DNA from: JANNMJ01 sp031425525
GTDB taxonomy: Bacteria; Bacteroidota; Bacteroidia; Cytophagales; Hymenobacteraceae
Reading direction: 5' to 3'
DNA length: 64,000 nucleotides
NCBI GenBank assembly: GCA_031425525.1
Contig: JANPJM010000052.1
Coordinates: forward strand, 42,176 to 106,175
The notes under the pieces were generated by a model. The model worked only from the letters and a program-made list of their open reading frames with translations. It made no database searches and was not told where the DNA came from. Of the stretch, positions 53,467 to 62,709 are shown piece after piece (positions within the stretch are counted from its first letter, which is position 1; the number at the start of each line of letters is the position of its first letter). Position numbers and translations under genes: made by a program.

Positions 53467-54315
53467 ATGACGCTCCACACTCCCGTGAATTTCGTGACGC
53501 CACCAATCGTCGTCCTGACCGATTTTTTCGCCGTTTCCAACCGCGCGCTATCCTACGCTGCGGGGTTGGCGGTGCCGCTGCACACGCAACTGGTGCTGCT
53601 GCACGTACGCCACGACGGCCTGCTGGCGCCCTACGAATACAGCAGCTACTACACGCGGTGGGGCGAGCAGAAAACCGCTCAGGCGCTGCACAAGCTGGCC
53701 GCCGACCAGCCCGTGCCCACCGCCGTGGAGGTTTCGGAGGCGTGGCTGCCCGATGCCGTGCGGGAGGCGGTGCGGCTGCACCAGCCGCTGCTGCTGGTAC
53801 TGGGCCGGGCGGGCGCCGCCAACCCGCCGGAGGGCATCGTGATTCGCACGGCGATGAATCTGCTCCAGGAGGCGCCGTATCCGCTGCTGCTGGTGCCATC
53901 GGTGGGGTGGGACGTGTACCCGCCGCGGCGCCTGCTGATGGCCGTCGATGGCGAACCCTTCCGACTTTGTCCGCACCACGACGTGGTGCGCCGACTGCTG
54001 CGGGCCACGCTGGCCTCGTTTCACGTGGTGCACGTCATCGATGAAAACCACGGCGAAGGGCCGGCCGCCGACGTGCTGGACACGATCCGCGCCAACGATT
54101 TGGTGGATACGCTGCCGGAGGGCGATAGCCACGAAGTGTTTCAGCCGACGGTAGTGGGGGGCATTATGCACGAGATTGCCCGCCACGACGCCGACCTGCT
54201 GGTGGTGGTCGCGCGGCGCCACAGCCTGCTGGGGAGCCTGTTTCACGAAAGCATTACGGCGCAGCTCCTGCGCGAAAGCCCCATTCCGGTGCTGTTGCTG
54301 CCGGCGGAGGATTGA
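53467..54315 (+). CDS. Universal stress protein, tandem Usp domains
   Basis: 282 aa, two Usp folds ('PPIVVLTDFFAVSNRALSYA' and 'RRLLMAVDGEPF'), ending 'RHSLLGSLFHESITAQLLRE...PVLLLP'. The final motif is shared by the four USPs of the window, so they form one paralogous group. First USP of three in this cluster; the P-type ATPase follows after 67 bp. Likely cytosolic and stress-induced through promoter copy 2. Confidence 0.92.
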   Translation: MTLHTPVNFVTPPIVVLTDFFAVSNRALSYAAGLAVPLHTQLVLLHVRHDGLLAPYEYSSYYTRWGEQKTAQALHKLAADQPVPTAVEVSEAWLPDAVREAVRLHQPLLLVLGRAGAANPPEGIVIRTAMNLLQEAPYPLLLVPSVGWDVYPPRRLLMAVDGEPFRLCPHHDVVRRLLRATLASFHVVHVIDENHGEGPAADVLDTIRANDLVDTLPEGDSHEVFQPTVVGGIMHEIARHDADLLVVVARRHSLLGSLFHESITAQLLRESPIPVLLLPAED

Positions 54316-54382
54316 GGGGTTGAGTTGCCCGTCAGGCGCCGGCGCATTCCGCGCGCGGCCATTCTCTACCCTACTTACTTCT

Positions 54383-57007
54383 ATGGACTATCACGTTACC
54401 TCGGTCGAGGATGTCGCCCAATCGCTGCACACCTCGCCGGCCGGGCTCGACCCCGCCACGGCGCAGCAGCGGCTCACCGAGCACGGCAAAAACCAGATCG
54501 AGGACGCCAAAAAGAAAACCATCTGGCAGCTCCTGCTGCATCAGCTGGCTGATGTGATGATTTTGGTGCTGCTGGCGGCGGCCCTGGTATCGGGGCTGGT
54601 GGGCGAGCTGAAATCGACGTACGTCATTCTGGCCATCGTCGTCCTGAACGCAGTGGTCGGGTTCATTCAGGAGTACCGGGCCGAAAAGGCGATGGAAGCC
54701 CTCCAGAAGATGGCCGCCACGCAGGCGCAGGTGCTGCGCAACGGGCAACCCGTGAAAGTGGCGGCGGCCGATCTGGTGCCCGGCGACGTAGCAGTGCTGG
54801 AAGCCGGCAACGTCATTCCGGCCGATGTGCGGTTCATCGAAACGTTTACGCTGAAAGTCGATGAATCGTCGCTGACGGGGGAATCGGCCAACGTCGAGAA
54901 GAAACCCGAGGTGCTGCCCGCCGGCGAGTACCCGCTCGGCGACCGGCTGAACCTCGGCTACAAAGGCACGTTCGTGACCAACGGCCGGGCTACGGCCTAC
55001 GTCGTGGCGACCGGGATGAACACCGAGCTGGGGCGGATCGCGAAGCTGATCCAGACCGACGAAACCGCTACGCCCCTTCAGAAGCGACTGGCCACCCTCG
55101 GCAAGCGCCTGGCGGCCGTGGCCGTGGGCATCGGCCTGCTCTTTTTCGGGGTGGGCTGGCTCCGCGACGAGCCGCTGCGCGAGCTGTTGCTGGTGTCGAT
55201 CTCGCTGGCCATTGCGGCGCTGCCCGAAGCGTTGCCGGCCCTGGTTACCGTTTCGCTGGCGCTGGGAGCCAGCCGGTTGGCCAAAAGCAACGCCCTCATT
55301 CGGAAGCTGCCCGCCGTGGAAACCCTGGGGTCGGTGACGTACATCTGCACCGACAAAACCGGGACGCTGACGGTCAATAAGATGACGGTGGAAGAAACGG
55401 ACGTTTCGCCCGATTTCGTGCTGTCGGTTTTGGCCAACGCCGACGCGCTGCCGACGGCCATGGCCCTCAACAACGACGTAACCAAAGGCGACGACGGTGC
55501 CTGGGTCGGCGACTCCACGGAGGTGGCCCTGGTGCAGTACGCCGCCGACAACAAATACGAGCGGACGGCGCTGGAAGCTAAATTTCCGCGCATCGCCGAG
55601 CTGCCCTTCGACTCTGACCGGATGTGTATGACGACGCTGCACCAAACCGATCAGGGCGTGCTGGTGCTCACCAAAGGCGCAATGAGCGCCCTGCTGGAGC
55701 AGCTCGACGCCGACCAGCAAGCCGCCATCCCCGACCTGCGCACCCGCACCGACGCAATGGCCGGCAAGGGCTACCGGGTGCTGGGCTACGCCGGCAAGCT
55801 GCTGCCCGCGCTGCCCCCAACTCTCGACCCGGCGACCGTCGAATCGGGCCTACACTTCATGGGCTTTGCGGGCCTGATCGACCCACCCCGTCCCGAAGCC
55901 CGCCAGGCCGTAGCCGAATGCAAAGCCGCCGGCATCGTGTCGGTGATGATCACCGGTGACCACAAGCTGACCGCCCAGGCGATCGCCGAGAGCTTAGGCA
56001 TCGTGTCGTCGGCGGACGATGTGGTGCTCACCGGCCCCGAGCTCACCAAGCTGGATGACGCGGCCTTCGGCGAGATCGTGGAAAAAGTGCGGGTATATGC
56101 CCGGGTCGATCCCGCCCAGAAGCTACGCATCATCAGCGCGCTGCAGGCCCGCCACCAGTTCGTGGCGATGACCGGCGACGGCGTGAACGACGCGCCCGCG
56201 CTCAAAAACGCCGACATCGGTATTGCGATGGGTATCACCGGGACCGAAGTAGCCAAGGAAGCCTCGCACCTCATTCTGCTCGACGACGACTTTGCCACCA
56301 TCGTGGAAGCGGTAAAGCACGGGCGCCGGATTTATGACAACATCCTGAAGTTCATCCGCTACATCATGGCCGGCAGCGCGGGCGAAATCTGCGCGCTCTT
56401 TTTAGCGCCCCTCTTCGGTTTGCCCGTCCCGTTGCTGGCCATTCACATTCTGTGGATCAACCTGATCACCGACGGCCTGCCCGGCCTGGCGTTCGCGTAC
56501 GAGCCCTCCGAGAAGAACACGATGCAGCGCCCGCCCATCGACCCGCGAAAAACCATTTTTGCCGATGGGCTGGGCTGGTTCATTCTATGGGTCGGGTTGC
56601 TGGTGGGCGGCATCACCATCGGGATGCAGGCCTGGGCCATTCGCGCGGAGGTAGCGCACTGGCAGACGATGGCGTTCAGCGTCCTGTGTTTCAGCCAACT
56701 GGGCCTCGCGCTCGCCATTCGCTCCCCGCGCGAGTCGGTGTTCAGCCTGGGCCTGCTGGCCAACAAGCCGATGCTCGGGGCCCTGGTGCTGACGTTTGGC
56801 CTTCAGCTGATGATCATCTACGTTCCGTTCTTCAACGACCTCTTCACCACGCAGCCGCTGACGTGGGCGGAATTGGGAATAACGCTGGCCGTTTCGAGTG
56901 TCGTTTTCTGGACGGTAGAGCTCGTGAAGCTGGTCGGCCGCCGGCGCAAGCCCCAACCGGATGTAGCCGCGCCTCAACCGCTGCATACGGCGTTGGCGGG
57001 TGCCTGA
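54383..57007 (+). CDS. P-type cation-transporting ATPase, Ca2+-like (P2A)
   Basis: 874 aa. Cation_ATPase_N domain, actuator loop 'DESSLTGESANVEK' (TGE), TM4 'LPEALPALVTVSLALG', phosphorylation site 'CTDKTGTLT', nucleotide domain 'KGAMSALL', hinge 'TGDGVNDAPALKNADIGIAMG', and TM5/TM6 'AGEICALF' and 'NLITDGLPGLAFAYEP', which together resemble SERCA-type Ca2+ pumps. TM4 has PEALP in place of the usual PEGLP. It would export Ca2+ or a similar cation. Flanked by USPs, so part of the stress cluster. Confidence 0.93.
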   Translation: MDYHVTSVEDVAQSLHTSPAGLDPATAQQRLTEHGKNQIEDAKKKTIWQLLLHQLADVMILVLLAAALVSGLVGELKSTYVILAIVVLNAVVGFIQEYRAEKAMEALQKMAATQAQVLRNGQPVKVAAADLVPGDVAVLEAGNVIPADVRFIETFTLKVDESSLTGESANVEKKPEVLPAGEYPLGDRLNLGYKGTFVTNGRATAYVVATGMNTELGRIAKLIQTDETATPLQKRLATLGKRLAAVAVGIGLLFFGVGWLRDEPLRELLLVSISLAIAALPEALPALVTVSLALGASRLAKSNALIRKLPAVETLGSVTYICTDKTGTLTVNKMTVEETDVSPDFVLSVLANADALPTAMALNNDVTKGDDGAWVGDSTEVALVQYAADNKYERTALEAKFPRIAELPFDSDRMCMTTLHQTDQGVLVLTKGAMSALLEQLDADQQAAIPDLRTRTDAMAGKGYRVLGYAGKLLPALPPTLDPATVESGLHFMGFAGLIDPPRPEARQAVAECKAAGIVSVMITGDHKLTAQAIAESLGIVSSADDVVLTGPELTKLDDAAFGEIVEKVRVYARVDPAQKLRIISALQARHQFVAMTGDGVNDAPALKNADIGIAMGITGTEVAKEASHLILLDDDFATIVEAVKHGRRIYDNILKFIRYIMAGSAGEICALFLAPLFGLPVPLLAIHILWINLITDGLPGLAFAYEPSEKNTMQRPPIDPRKTIFADGLGWFILWVGLLVGGITIGMQAWAIRAEVAHWQTMAFSVLCFSQLGLALAIRSPRESVFSLGLLANKPMLGALVLTFGLQLMIIYVPFFNDLFTTQPLTWAELGITLAVSSVVFWTVELVKLVGRRRKPQPDVAAPQPLHTALAGA

Positions 57008-57079
57008 GTTGCGGGTGGCGGCGGCGGATTCTTTTCTTTCTTTTCATTTCTTTTCATCATCCCCTTACCCGCCTCCACG

Positions 57080-57925
57080 ATGAGTGCTTCCATTATTGTC
57101 CTGACCGATTTTTCGCTCGCGGCGGAGCGGGCGCGGGCGTACGCGGCGGGGTTGGCGCGCGCCCTGCACGCGGAACTGCATCTAGTCCACATCTATCTCC
57201 CGCCGGCCACCACCTTTTCGATTAGCCTCGCGCTGCAGGAAACGAATGCGCGCTACGTGCGAGAGATGCGCCGGGCGCTGGACGAGTTGGCGGCCGACCT
57301 GCCGGTGCCGGCCACCGCCGAGCTGATCGAAACCGACTGGGATGAAGCTGTTCAGCAAACATTGAATAAGTACCGCCCCTTGCTACTGGTAGCGGGCCTG
57401 ACGACCACGGACGGGCAGTTAGACGACTGGTTCAGCAACCGGACGCTGCCGCTGGTGCGCCAAACGGGGTACCCGTTGCTGCTGATCCCCGCCGACCTGC
57501 CCGATTCGGCGATCCATCCCCCCCGGCGGGTGGCGCTGGCCGTGGAAGACCGCGCTTTCCGGCTGGCCCCCAACGCAACGGTGGTGGCGCCGTTATTCGA
57601 CTCGCTTGGTACTGAGGTCGTCACCGTTGTCGTCCTGACTTCCGACGACTGGAGCGGCGGCCATACCGGGTTGAGCGCCGCCCGCGCGTGTGGGCTGGCC
57701 GCCGGTATGCCGCACAGCGTCCTGCACAAGGTCGGCGGCGAGCAGCCCGCCGCCGGTATTCAGCACGCCGTGGCCACGCTGGCGGCCGATGTGCTGGCCC
57801 TGCTCGACCGGGGCCACGATTGGGTGGACAAGCTATTCATCGACAGCGTGACCGATCAAGTCCTGCGGCAGACGCAAACGCCCTTGCTGCTGCTGGCGGC
57901 GAACGACGCGCTGCCGGAAGATTAG
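57080..57925 (+). CDS. Universal stress protein, tandem Usp domains
   Basis: 281 aa. Opens 'MSASIIVLTDFSLAAERARAYAAGLAR'; second domain 'RRVALAVEDRAFRLAP'. Its tail 'DWVDKLFIDSVTDQVLRQ...PLLLLA' is a weaker version of the shared ending. More divergent than its neighbours, and the second domain may have lost nucleotide binding. Gap of 72 bp after the ATPase gene and 57 bp before the next USP. Confidence 0.9.
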   Translation: MSASIIVLTDFSLAAERARAYAAGLARALHAELHLVHIYLPPATTFSISLALQETNARYVREMRRALDELAADLPVPATAELIETDWDEAVQQTLNKYRPLLLVAGLTTTDGQLDDWFSNRTLPLVRQTGYPLLLIPADLPDSAIHPPRRVALAVEDRAFRLAPNATVVAPLFDSLGTEVVTVVVLTSDDWSGGHTGLSAARACGLAAGMPHSVLHKVGGEQPAAGIQHAVATLAADVLALLDRGHDWVDKLFIDSVTDQVLRQTQTPLLLLAANDALPED

Positions 57926-57982
57926 CCGGTTGGCCCGCTGCTTCTCCCGGTTGGTTCCACGCATTTCCATCTACCCCGATCT

Positions 57983-58903
57983 ATGCTCACCCTCGTTGCT
58001 TTCGCAAATTTTTACCCCGCCGGCCGCCACACCACGCAGTACGCCAACACGCTGGCTGAGGCGCTGGACGGCAAGCTCGTGCTGCTGCACGTCAACCACG
58101 CGGCTGCATACGACCCGTATGAAGGAATCGGCGAGAGCTTCCGGCAGGCCGCGCAGGACCGGCAACTCGGGACGGCCGAAGCGCTCGCACAGCAGGCGCG
58201 CGGGTTGTCGAGCCACCCTACCGTGGAAGTTGCCACCGACCTGTTGCCCGCCGTGGCGCAGGACGTGGCCGTCCGTCATTACCCGGTTCTGTTCGTTATC
58301 AGTCAGCCCGACCCGGCTCGCCCGGAGGCAGTGGGCGTGGTAGCGGCGTGTGTCGAGTTGTTGCGCGCCGGCCATTACCCGTTGCTGGTCGTGCCACTGG
58401 CTACTCCGGCCGAGCAGTTCCCGCGGCGGATCCTGATTGCTGCGGACCGCGAGGCTTTCGCGCTGATCCCGGCGGCGCAGCCCCTACGCCAATTGCTGGC
58501 GCAGCCCGACACCACCGTCTTCGTCGCCCATGTGTCGGAAGTGGCAGACGACGAAGGCTGCGCCCTGGCGTTACACGCTGTGCAAACCAGCGGCCTGACC
58601 GAAGGCCTGCCCACTCCGGAACTGCGAGGCTACCAGTACGACGACTACGAATCGGGCGTCCTCGCGGCCGTGCAGGATACCCAGGCCGAATTGGTGGTGG
58701 TGCTGGCCCGCCCGCGCAGCTACTTGAGCGCGCTGTTTCACCGCAGCGTTACGGCGCAGTTGCTCAAACGGTGCCCCGTGCCGGTGCTGGTGCTGCCAAC
58801 CGCGCCCGAGGTCGAGGAGGAATCGCCCAGCGATTCGGCCAATCTTACGGCCGTGGGGCAGTGGACGAATGCGGTGCTTTCCGGCCTAAGTCCGGCCTCT
58901 TGA
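57983..58903 (+). CDS. Universal stress protein, tandem Usp domains
   Basis: 306 aa, two Usp folds ('MLTLVAFANFYPAGRHTTQY' and 'RRILIAADREAFALIP') with the shared ending 'RPRSYLSALFHRSVTAQLLK...PVLVLP' and a 30-residue acidic extension ('EVEEESPSDSANL'). It lies 64 bp upstream of the acetate kinase gene. Cytosolic; probably in the same transcription unit as the fermentation genes. Confidence 0.91.
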   Translation: MLTLVAFANFYPAGRHTTQYANTLAEALDGKLVLLHVNHAAAYDPYEGIGESFRQAAQDRQLGTAEALAQQARGLSSHPTVEVATDLLPAVAQDVAVRHYPVLFVISQPDPARPEAVGVVAACVELLRAGHYPLLVVPLATPAEQFPRRILIAADREAFALIPAAQPLRQLLAQPDTTVFVAHVSEVADDEGCALALHAVQTSGLTEGLPTPELRGYQYDDYESGVLAAVQDTQAELVVVLARPRSYLSALFHRSVTAQLLKRCPVPVLVLPTAPEVEEESPSDSANLTAVGQWTNAVLSGLSPAS

Positions 58904-58967
58904 TGGCGCCCGCCCAAGCAGTTGGTTCCAGCCCCGGCGCCATGACAGCTTATTACCCCCTCCACCC

Positions 58968-60164
58968 GTGAACCCTACAAAATCGGCCTTCCTAACCCTG
59001 AACGGCGGGTCTTCAAGCATCAAGTTCGCGGTGTATGAACCCGTTGAGCCGCCAAAACGCGGGCTGCACGGTAGCCTCGCCCGCATCGGTCTGCCTGACC
59101 CGACCCTGACGTTCACCGGCCCCGCCACCGACGCGCCCGTCAGCATCCCGGTGGCCGCCGCCGACCCCGCGACCGCCGTGCGGGTGCTGGTTGAGTGGCT
59201 CGAAAAACAGCCGGTTTTTGCCGACATCACGGCTATCGGCCATCGGGTGGTGCACGGTCTGGCGCATCAGGAACCCGAACGCATCACGCCGGAACTGCTC
59301 GCGGAGCTGAAGCGCATCCGCGCCTACGACCCCGACCACCTACCGCTGGAAATCGCGCTGATCGAGGCTTTCCGGCAGCGCCACCCCCGGCTCCCGCAGG
59401 TCGCCTGTTTCGACACGGCGTTTCACCAGTCGATGCCGCGCGTCGCGCAGCTACTGCCGCTGCCGCGCCGCTTCGATGCGCAGGGCATCCGGCGCTACGG
59501 TTTCCATGGGCTTTCCTACGCGTTTCTGATGCAGGAGCTGGGCCGGATTGCGGGTTCCGAAGCTGCCGCCGGCCGCGTGATTCTGGCGCACCTGGGCAAC
59601 GGCGCGAGTCTGGCGGCGGTGCAGGGCGGCCGGAGCGTGGACACCACGATGGGCTTCACCCCCACCGGCGGCCTGCCGATGGGCACCCGCCCCGGCGACC
59701 TCGACCCCGGCGTACTCTGGTACCTGCTGCAAACCGAAAAGCTCACGCCCGACCAACTCAATCACCTGCTCAACCACGAGTCGGGTCTGCTGGGCGTTTC
59801 CGAAACCTCCTCGGATATGCGCGACCTGCTCGCCGCGCAAGCCACCGACGTGCGCGCCGCCGAAGCCGTCGAGCTGTTCTGCTACCAGACCCGTAAAGGC
59901 ATCGGCGCCTTCGCGGCCGTGCTGGGCGGGCTCGATACGCTGGTTTTCGCGGGGGGCATCGGCGAAGGCGCGGCCGAAGTCCGCCGCCGCGTGTGCAGCA
60001 GCCTGGAGTTTCTGGGCATCAAGATCGACGAAGCGCGCAATGCGGAACACGCGCCCGTTATTTCCACCGAAACCAGCCGCGTCACCGTACGCGTCATCGC
60101 CACCGACGAAGAGCTGATGATTGCGCAGAGCGTGAGGCGAATGCTGGAAGCTGGCCACCGGTAG
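58968..60164 (+). CDS. ackA: Acetate kinase
   Basis: 398 aa, GTG start. Phosphotransfer and substrate motifs: 'LNGGSSSIKFAVYE', 'GHRVVHGL', 'ACFDTAFHQSMP', 'RYGFHGLSY', 'HLGNGASLAA', 'TTMGFTPTGGLPMGTRPGDLDPG' and 'VFAGGIGE'. Converts acetyl phosphate and ADP to acetate and ATP. Directly upstream of phosphoketolase, which produces acetyl phosphate, so together they form an ATP-yielding shunt. Confidence 0.96.
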   Translation: MNPTKSAFLTLNGGSSSIKFAVYEPVEPPKRGLHGSLARIGLPDPTLTFTGPATDAPVSIPVAAADPATAVRVLVEWLEKQPVFADITAIGHRVVHGLAHQEPERITPELLAELKRIRAYDPDHLPLEIALIEAFRQRHPRLPQVACFDTAFHQSMPRVAQLLPLPRRFDAQGIRRYGFHGLSYAFLMQELGRIAGSEAAAGRVILAHLGNGASLAAVQGGRSVDTTMGFTPTGGLPMGTRPGDLDPGVLWYLLQTEKLTPDQLNHLLNHESGLLGVSETSSDMRDLLAAQATDVRAAEAVELFCYQTRKGIGAFAAVLGGLDTLVFAGGIGEGAAEVRRRVCSSLEFLGIKIDEARNAEHAPVISTETSRVTVRVIATDEELMIAQSVRRMLEAGHR

Positions 60165-60175
60165 CGGTCAAGCGG

Positions 60176-60206
60176 CTCGTCAGACCGCTCCTAGCGGTCT
60201 GACGAG
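60176..60206. terminator. Hairpin after ackA
   Basis: A perfect 14-bp stem CTCGTCAGACCGCT / AGCGGTCTGACGAG with a 3-nt loop and a short following T stretch. A second weaker dyad (CAGACCGCC…GGTCAGCC) follows. May attenuate read-through into the phosphoketolase gene. Confidence 0.5.
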
Positions 60207-60336
60207 TTTCGCCAGCCTCTTGTGCGCTACGTGCGAGAGCCGTCAGACCGCCGGGAGCGGTCAGCCGGCGGCTGACGCATTTGCACGTAGCGATTCGCGC
60301 CGCCTAATCACCGTCCCAACTCCTCTACACCCCACC

Positions 60337-62709
60337 ATGAACAACCCCACCCCACCCCTCTCCCCCGAAGCCGCCGACCACCTCCACGCCTACTGGCGGG
60401 CGGCCAACTACCTGTCCGTCGCGCAGCTTTACCTGCGCGATAACCCGCTGCTGCGCGAGCCGCTGCTGCTCGAACACGTCAAGCGGCAGCAACTCGGCCA
60501 CTGGGGCACTACCCCTGGGCAGAACTTCATCTACGCGCACCTCAACCGGGTTATCCAGCGCGACGATTTGAATATGTTCTACATCTCCGGCCCCGGCCAC
60601 GGCGGGCCGGCGGTAGTGGCGAATACGTATCTGGAAGGCACGTACAGCGAGGTGTACCCCGAAATCAGTCAGGATGAGGCGGGCTTGCGCAAGCTGTTCC
60701 GGCAATTTTCGGCGCCGGGGGGCATCTCCAGTCATGCTTCGCCCCAAACGCCCGGCTCGCTGCACGAGGGCGGCGAGCTGGGCTACTCGCTCAGTCACGC
60801 CTTCGGCGCGGTGTTCGACAACCCTGACCTGATTGCCGCCTGCGTCGTGGGCGATGGCGAAGCCGAAACCGGCCCGCTGGCCACGTCGTGGCATGGCAAC
60901 AAGTTTCTGAATCCGGCCACCGATGGCGTGGTGCTGCCCATCCTGCACCTCAACGGCTACAAGATCTCGAACCCCACGGTGCTGGCCCGCATCACCCCCG
61001 AAGAGCTGGAGCAGCTCCTGCGCGGCTACGGCTGGACGCCCTACTTCGTGGAAGGCCACGACCCCGACCTGATGCACCCCGCGATGGCCGCCGCCCTCGA
61101 TCAGGCGCTGGCCGACATCGCCGCCATCCATCACCGCGCCCGCACCCTCGGCGACGGCACCCGCCCGCGCTGGCCGATGATCGTGTTGCGCTCGCCGAAG
61201 GGCTGGACGGGACCGAAAGTGGTCAACGGCAAACCCAATGAAGGCACGTTCCGCGCCCACCAGGTGCCAATTACCATTTCCGAAAAGACGCCCCCCGAAA
61301 ACCTCGCGCAGCTCGAAAGCTGGCTGCGGAGCTACCGGCCGGAGGAGTTATTCGACGCCGACGGCCGGCTGCTGCCAGAACTGGCCGCCCTGGCGCCCAC
61401 CGGCGACCGGCGGATGGGTGCCAATCCGCACACCAACGGCGGACTGCTGCTGCGCGCCCTGCACCTGCCCGACTTCCGCGAGTACGCCGTGCCCGTACCC
61501 GCCCCCGGCGCGGTGCTGGCGAGCGATACGTTCGTGGCGGGGCAGTTTCTGCGCGACGTGATTCGGCGGAACCAGACGCCCAATAACTTCCGCATCTTCG
61601 GTCCCGACGAAACCGCCTCCAACCGATTGGAAGCGGTGTTTGAAGCCACCAACCGGCAGTGGGACGCTGAAATCGAGGAAAACGACCAGTTTCTGGCCCC
61701 CACCGGCAGCGTGGTCGAGATGCTCAGCGAACACCAGTGCGAGGGCTGGCTCGAAGGCTACCTGCTGACCGGCCGCCACGGGCTGTTCAACAGCTACGAG
61801 GCGTTCATCCACATCGTGGGGTCGATGTTCAACCAGCACGCCAAGTGGCTCAAAACCACGCGCGAGATTCCGTGGCGCCGGCCGCTGGCGTCGCTCAACT
61901 ACCTGCTCACGTCCACGGTCTGGCGGCAGGACCATAACGGCTTCACCCACCAGGACCCCGGCTTCATCGACCACGTACTGAACAAGAAGGCCGAGGTGGT
62001 GCGCATCTACCTGCCGCCTGACGCCAACTGCCTGCTCTCGGTGCTGGATCACTGCCTCCGCAGCCGCCACTACGTCAACGTGATGGTGGCCGCCAAGCAC
62101 CCCGCCCCGCAGTGGCTTTCGATGGAGGCCGCCGAGAAGCACTGCGCCGAAGGCATCGGCATCTGGGCTTGGGCCAGCAACGATGCCGGCATCGAGCCGG
62201 ACGTGGTGATGGCGTGCTGCGGCGACGTGCCCACCCTCGAAACCCTCGCCGCCGTCTCCATCCTGCGCGAACACCTACCGGCGGTAAAAATCCGGGTCGT
62301 GAACGTGGTGGATCTGCTCAAGCTCGGCCGCCACACCGAACACCCGCACGGCCTGACCGACGCCGACTTCGACGCCCTTTTCACCCGCAACAAGCCCGTC
62401 ATCTTCGCCTTCCACGGCTACCCGTGGCTCGTGCATCGGCTGACGTACAATCGGGCCGGCAACAACAACATCCACGTTCGGGGTTACAAGGAGGAAGGCA
62501 CCATCACGACGGCCTTCGATATGACCGTCCTCAACGAACTCGACCGTTTCCACCTCGTGCTCGACGTCATCGACCGCCTCCCCCAACTCGGCAACACCGC
62601 CGCCCACCTCAAACAACTCCTCAAGGATAAGCTCGTGGAGCATAAGCAGTACATCCGGGAAAACGGGGTCGATATGCCCGAAATCCTCAACTGGAAGTGG
62701 AATGCCTGA
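60337..62709 (+). CDS. Phosphoketolase (Xfp-type)
   Basis: 790 aa, full length. Opens 'YWRAANYLSVAQLYLRDNPLL'; 'GPGHGGPAVVANTYLEG', 'GDGEAETGPLATSWHGNKF' (thiamine diphosphate binding) and 'HLNGYKISNPT' are signature blocks. Cleaves xylulose 5-phosphate (and in many members fructose 6-phosphate) to acetyl phosphate plus a triose or tetrose phosphate. ATG 60337 starts the conserved region; upstream in-frame codons run through hairpins. Overlaps the aldolase gene by 8 bp. Confidence 0.96.
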   Translation: MNNPTPPLSPEAADHLHAYWRAANYLSVAQLYLRDNPLLREPLLLEHVKRQQLGHWGTTPGQNFIYAHLNRVIQRDDLNMFYISGPGHGGPAVVANTYLEGTYSEVYPEISQDEAGLRKLFRQFSAPGGISSHASPQTPGSLHEGGELGYSLSHAFGAVFDNPDLIAACVVGDGEAETGPLATSWHGNKFLNPATDGVVLPILHLNGYKISNPTVLARITPEELEQLLRGYGWTPYFVEGHDPDLMHPAMAAALDQALADIAAIHHRARTLGDGTRPRWPMIVLRSPKGWTGPKVVNGKPNEGTFRAHQVPITISEKTPPENLAQLESWLRSYRPEELFDADGRLLPELAALAPTGDRRMGANPHTNGGLLLRALHLPDFREYAVPVPAPGAVLASDTFVAGQFLRDVIRRNQTPNNFRIFGPDETASNRLEAVFEATNRQWDAEIEENDQFLAPTGSVVEMLSEHQCEGWLEGYLLTGRHGLFNSYEAFIHIVGSMFNQHAKWLKTTREIPWRRPLASLNYLLTSTVWRQDHNGFTHQDPGFIDHVLNKKAEVVRIYLPPDANCLLSVLDHCLRSRHYVNVMVAAKHPAPQWLSMEAAEKHCAEGIGIWAWASNDAGIEPDVVMACCGDVPTLETLAAVSILREHLPAVKIRVVNVVDLLKLGRHTEHPHGLTDADFDALFTRNKPVIFAFHGYPWLVHRLTYNRAGNNNIHVRGYKEEGTITTAFDMTVLNELDRFHLVLDVIDRLPQLGNTAAHLKQLLKDKLVEHKQYIRENGVDMPEILNWKWNA

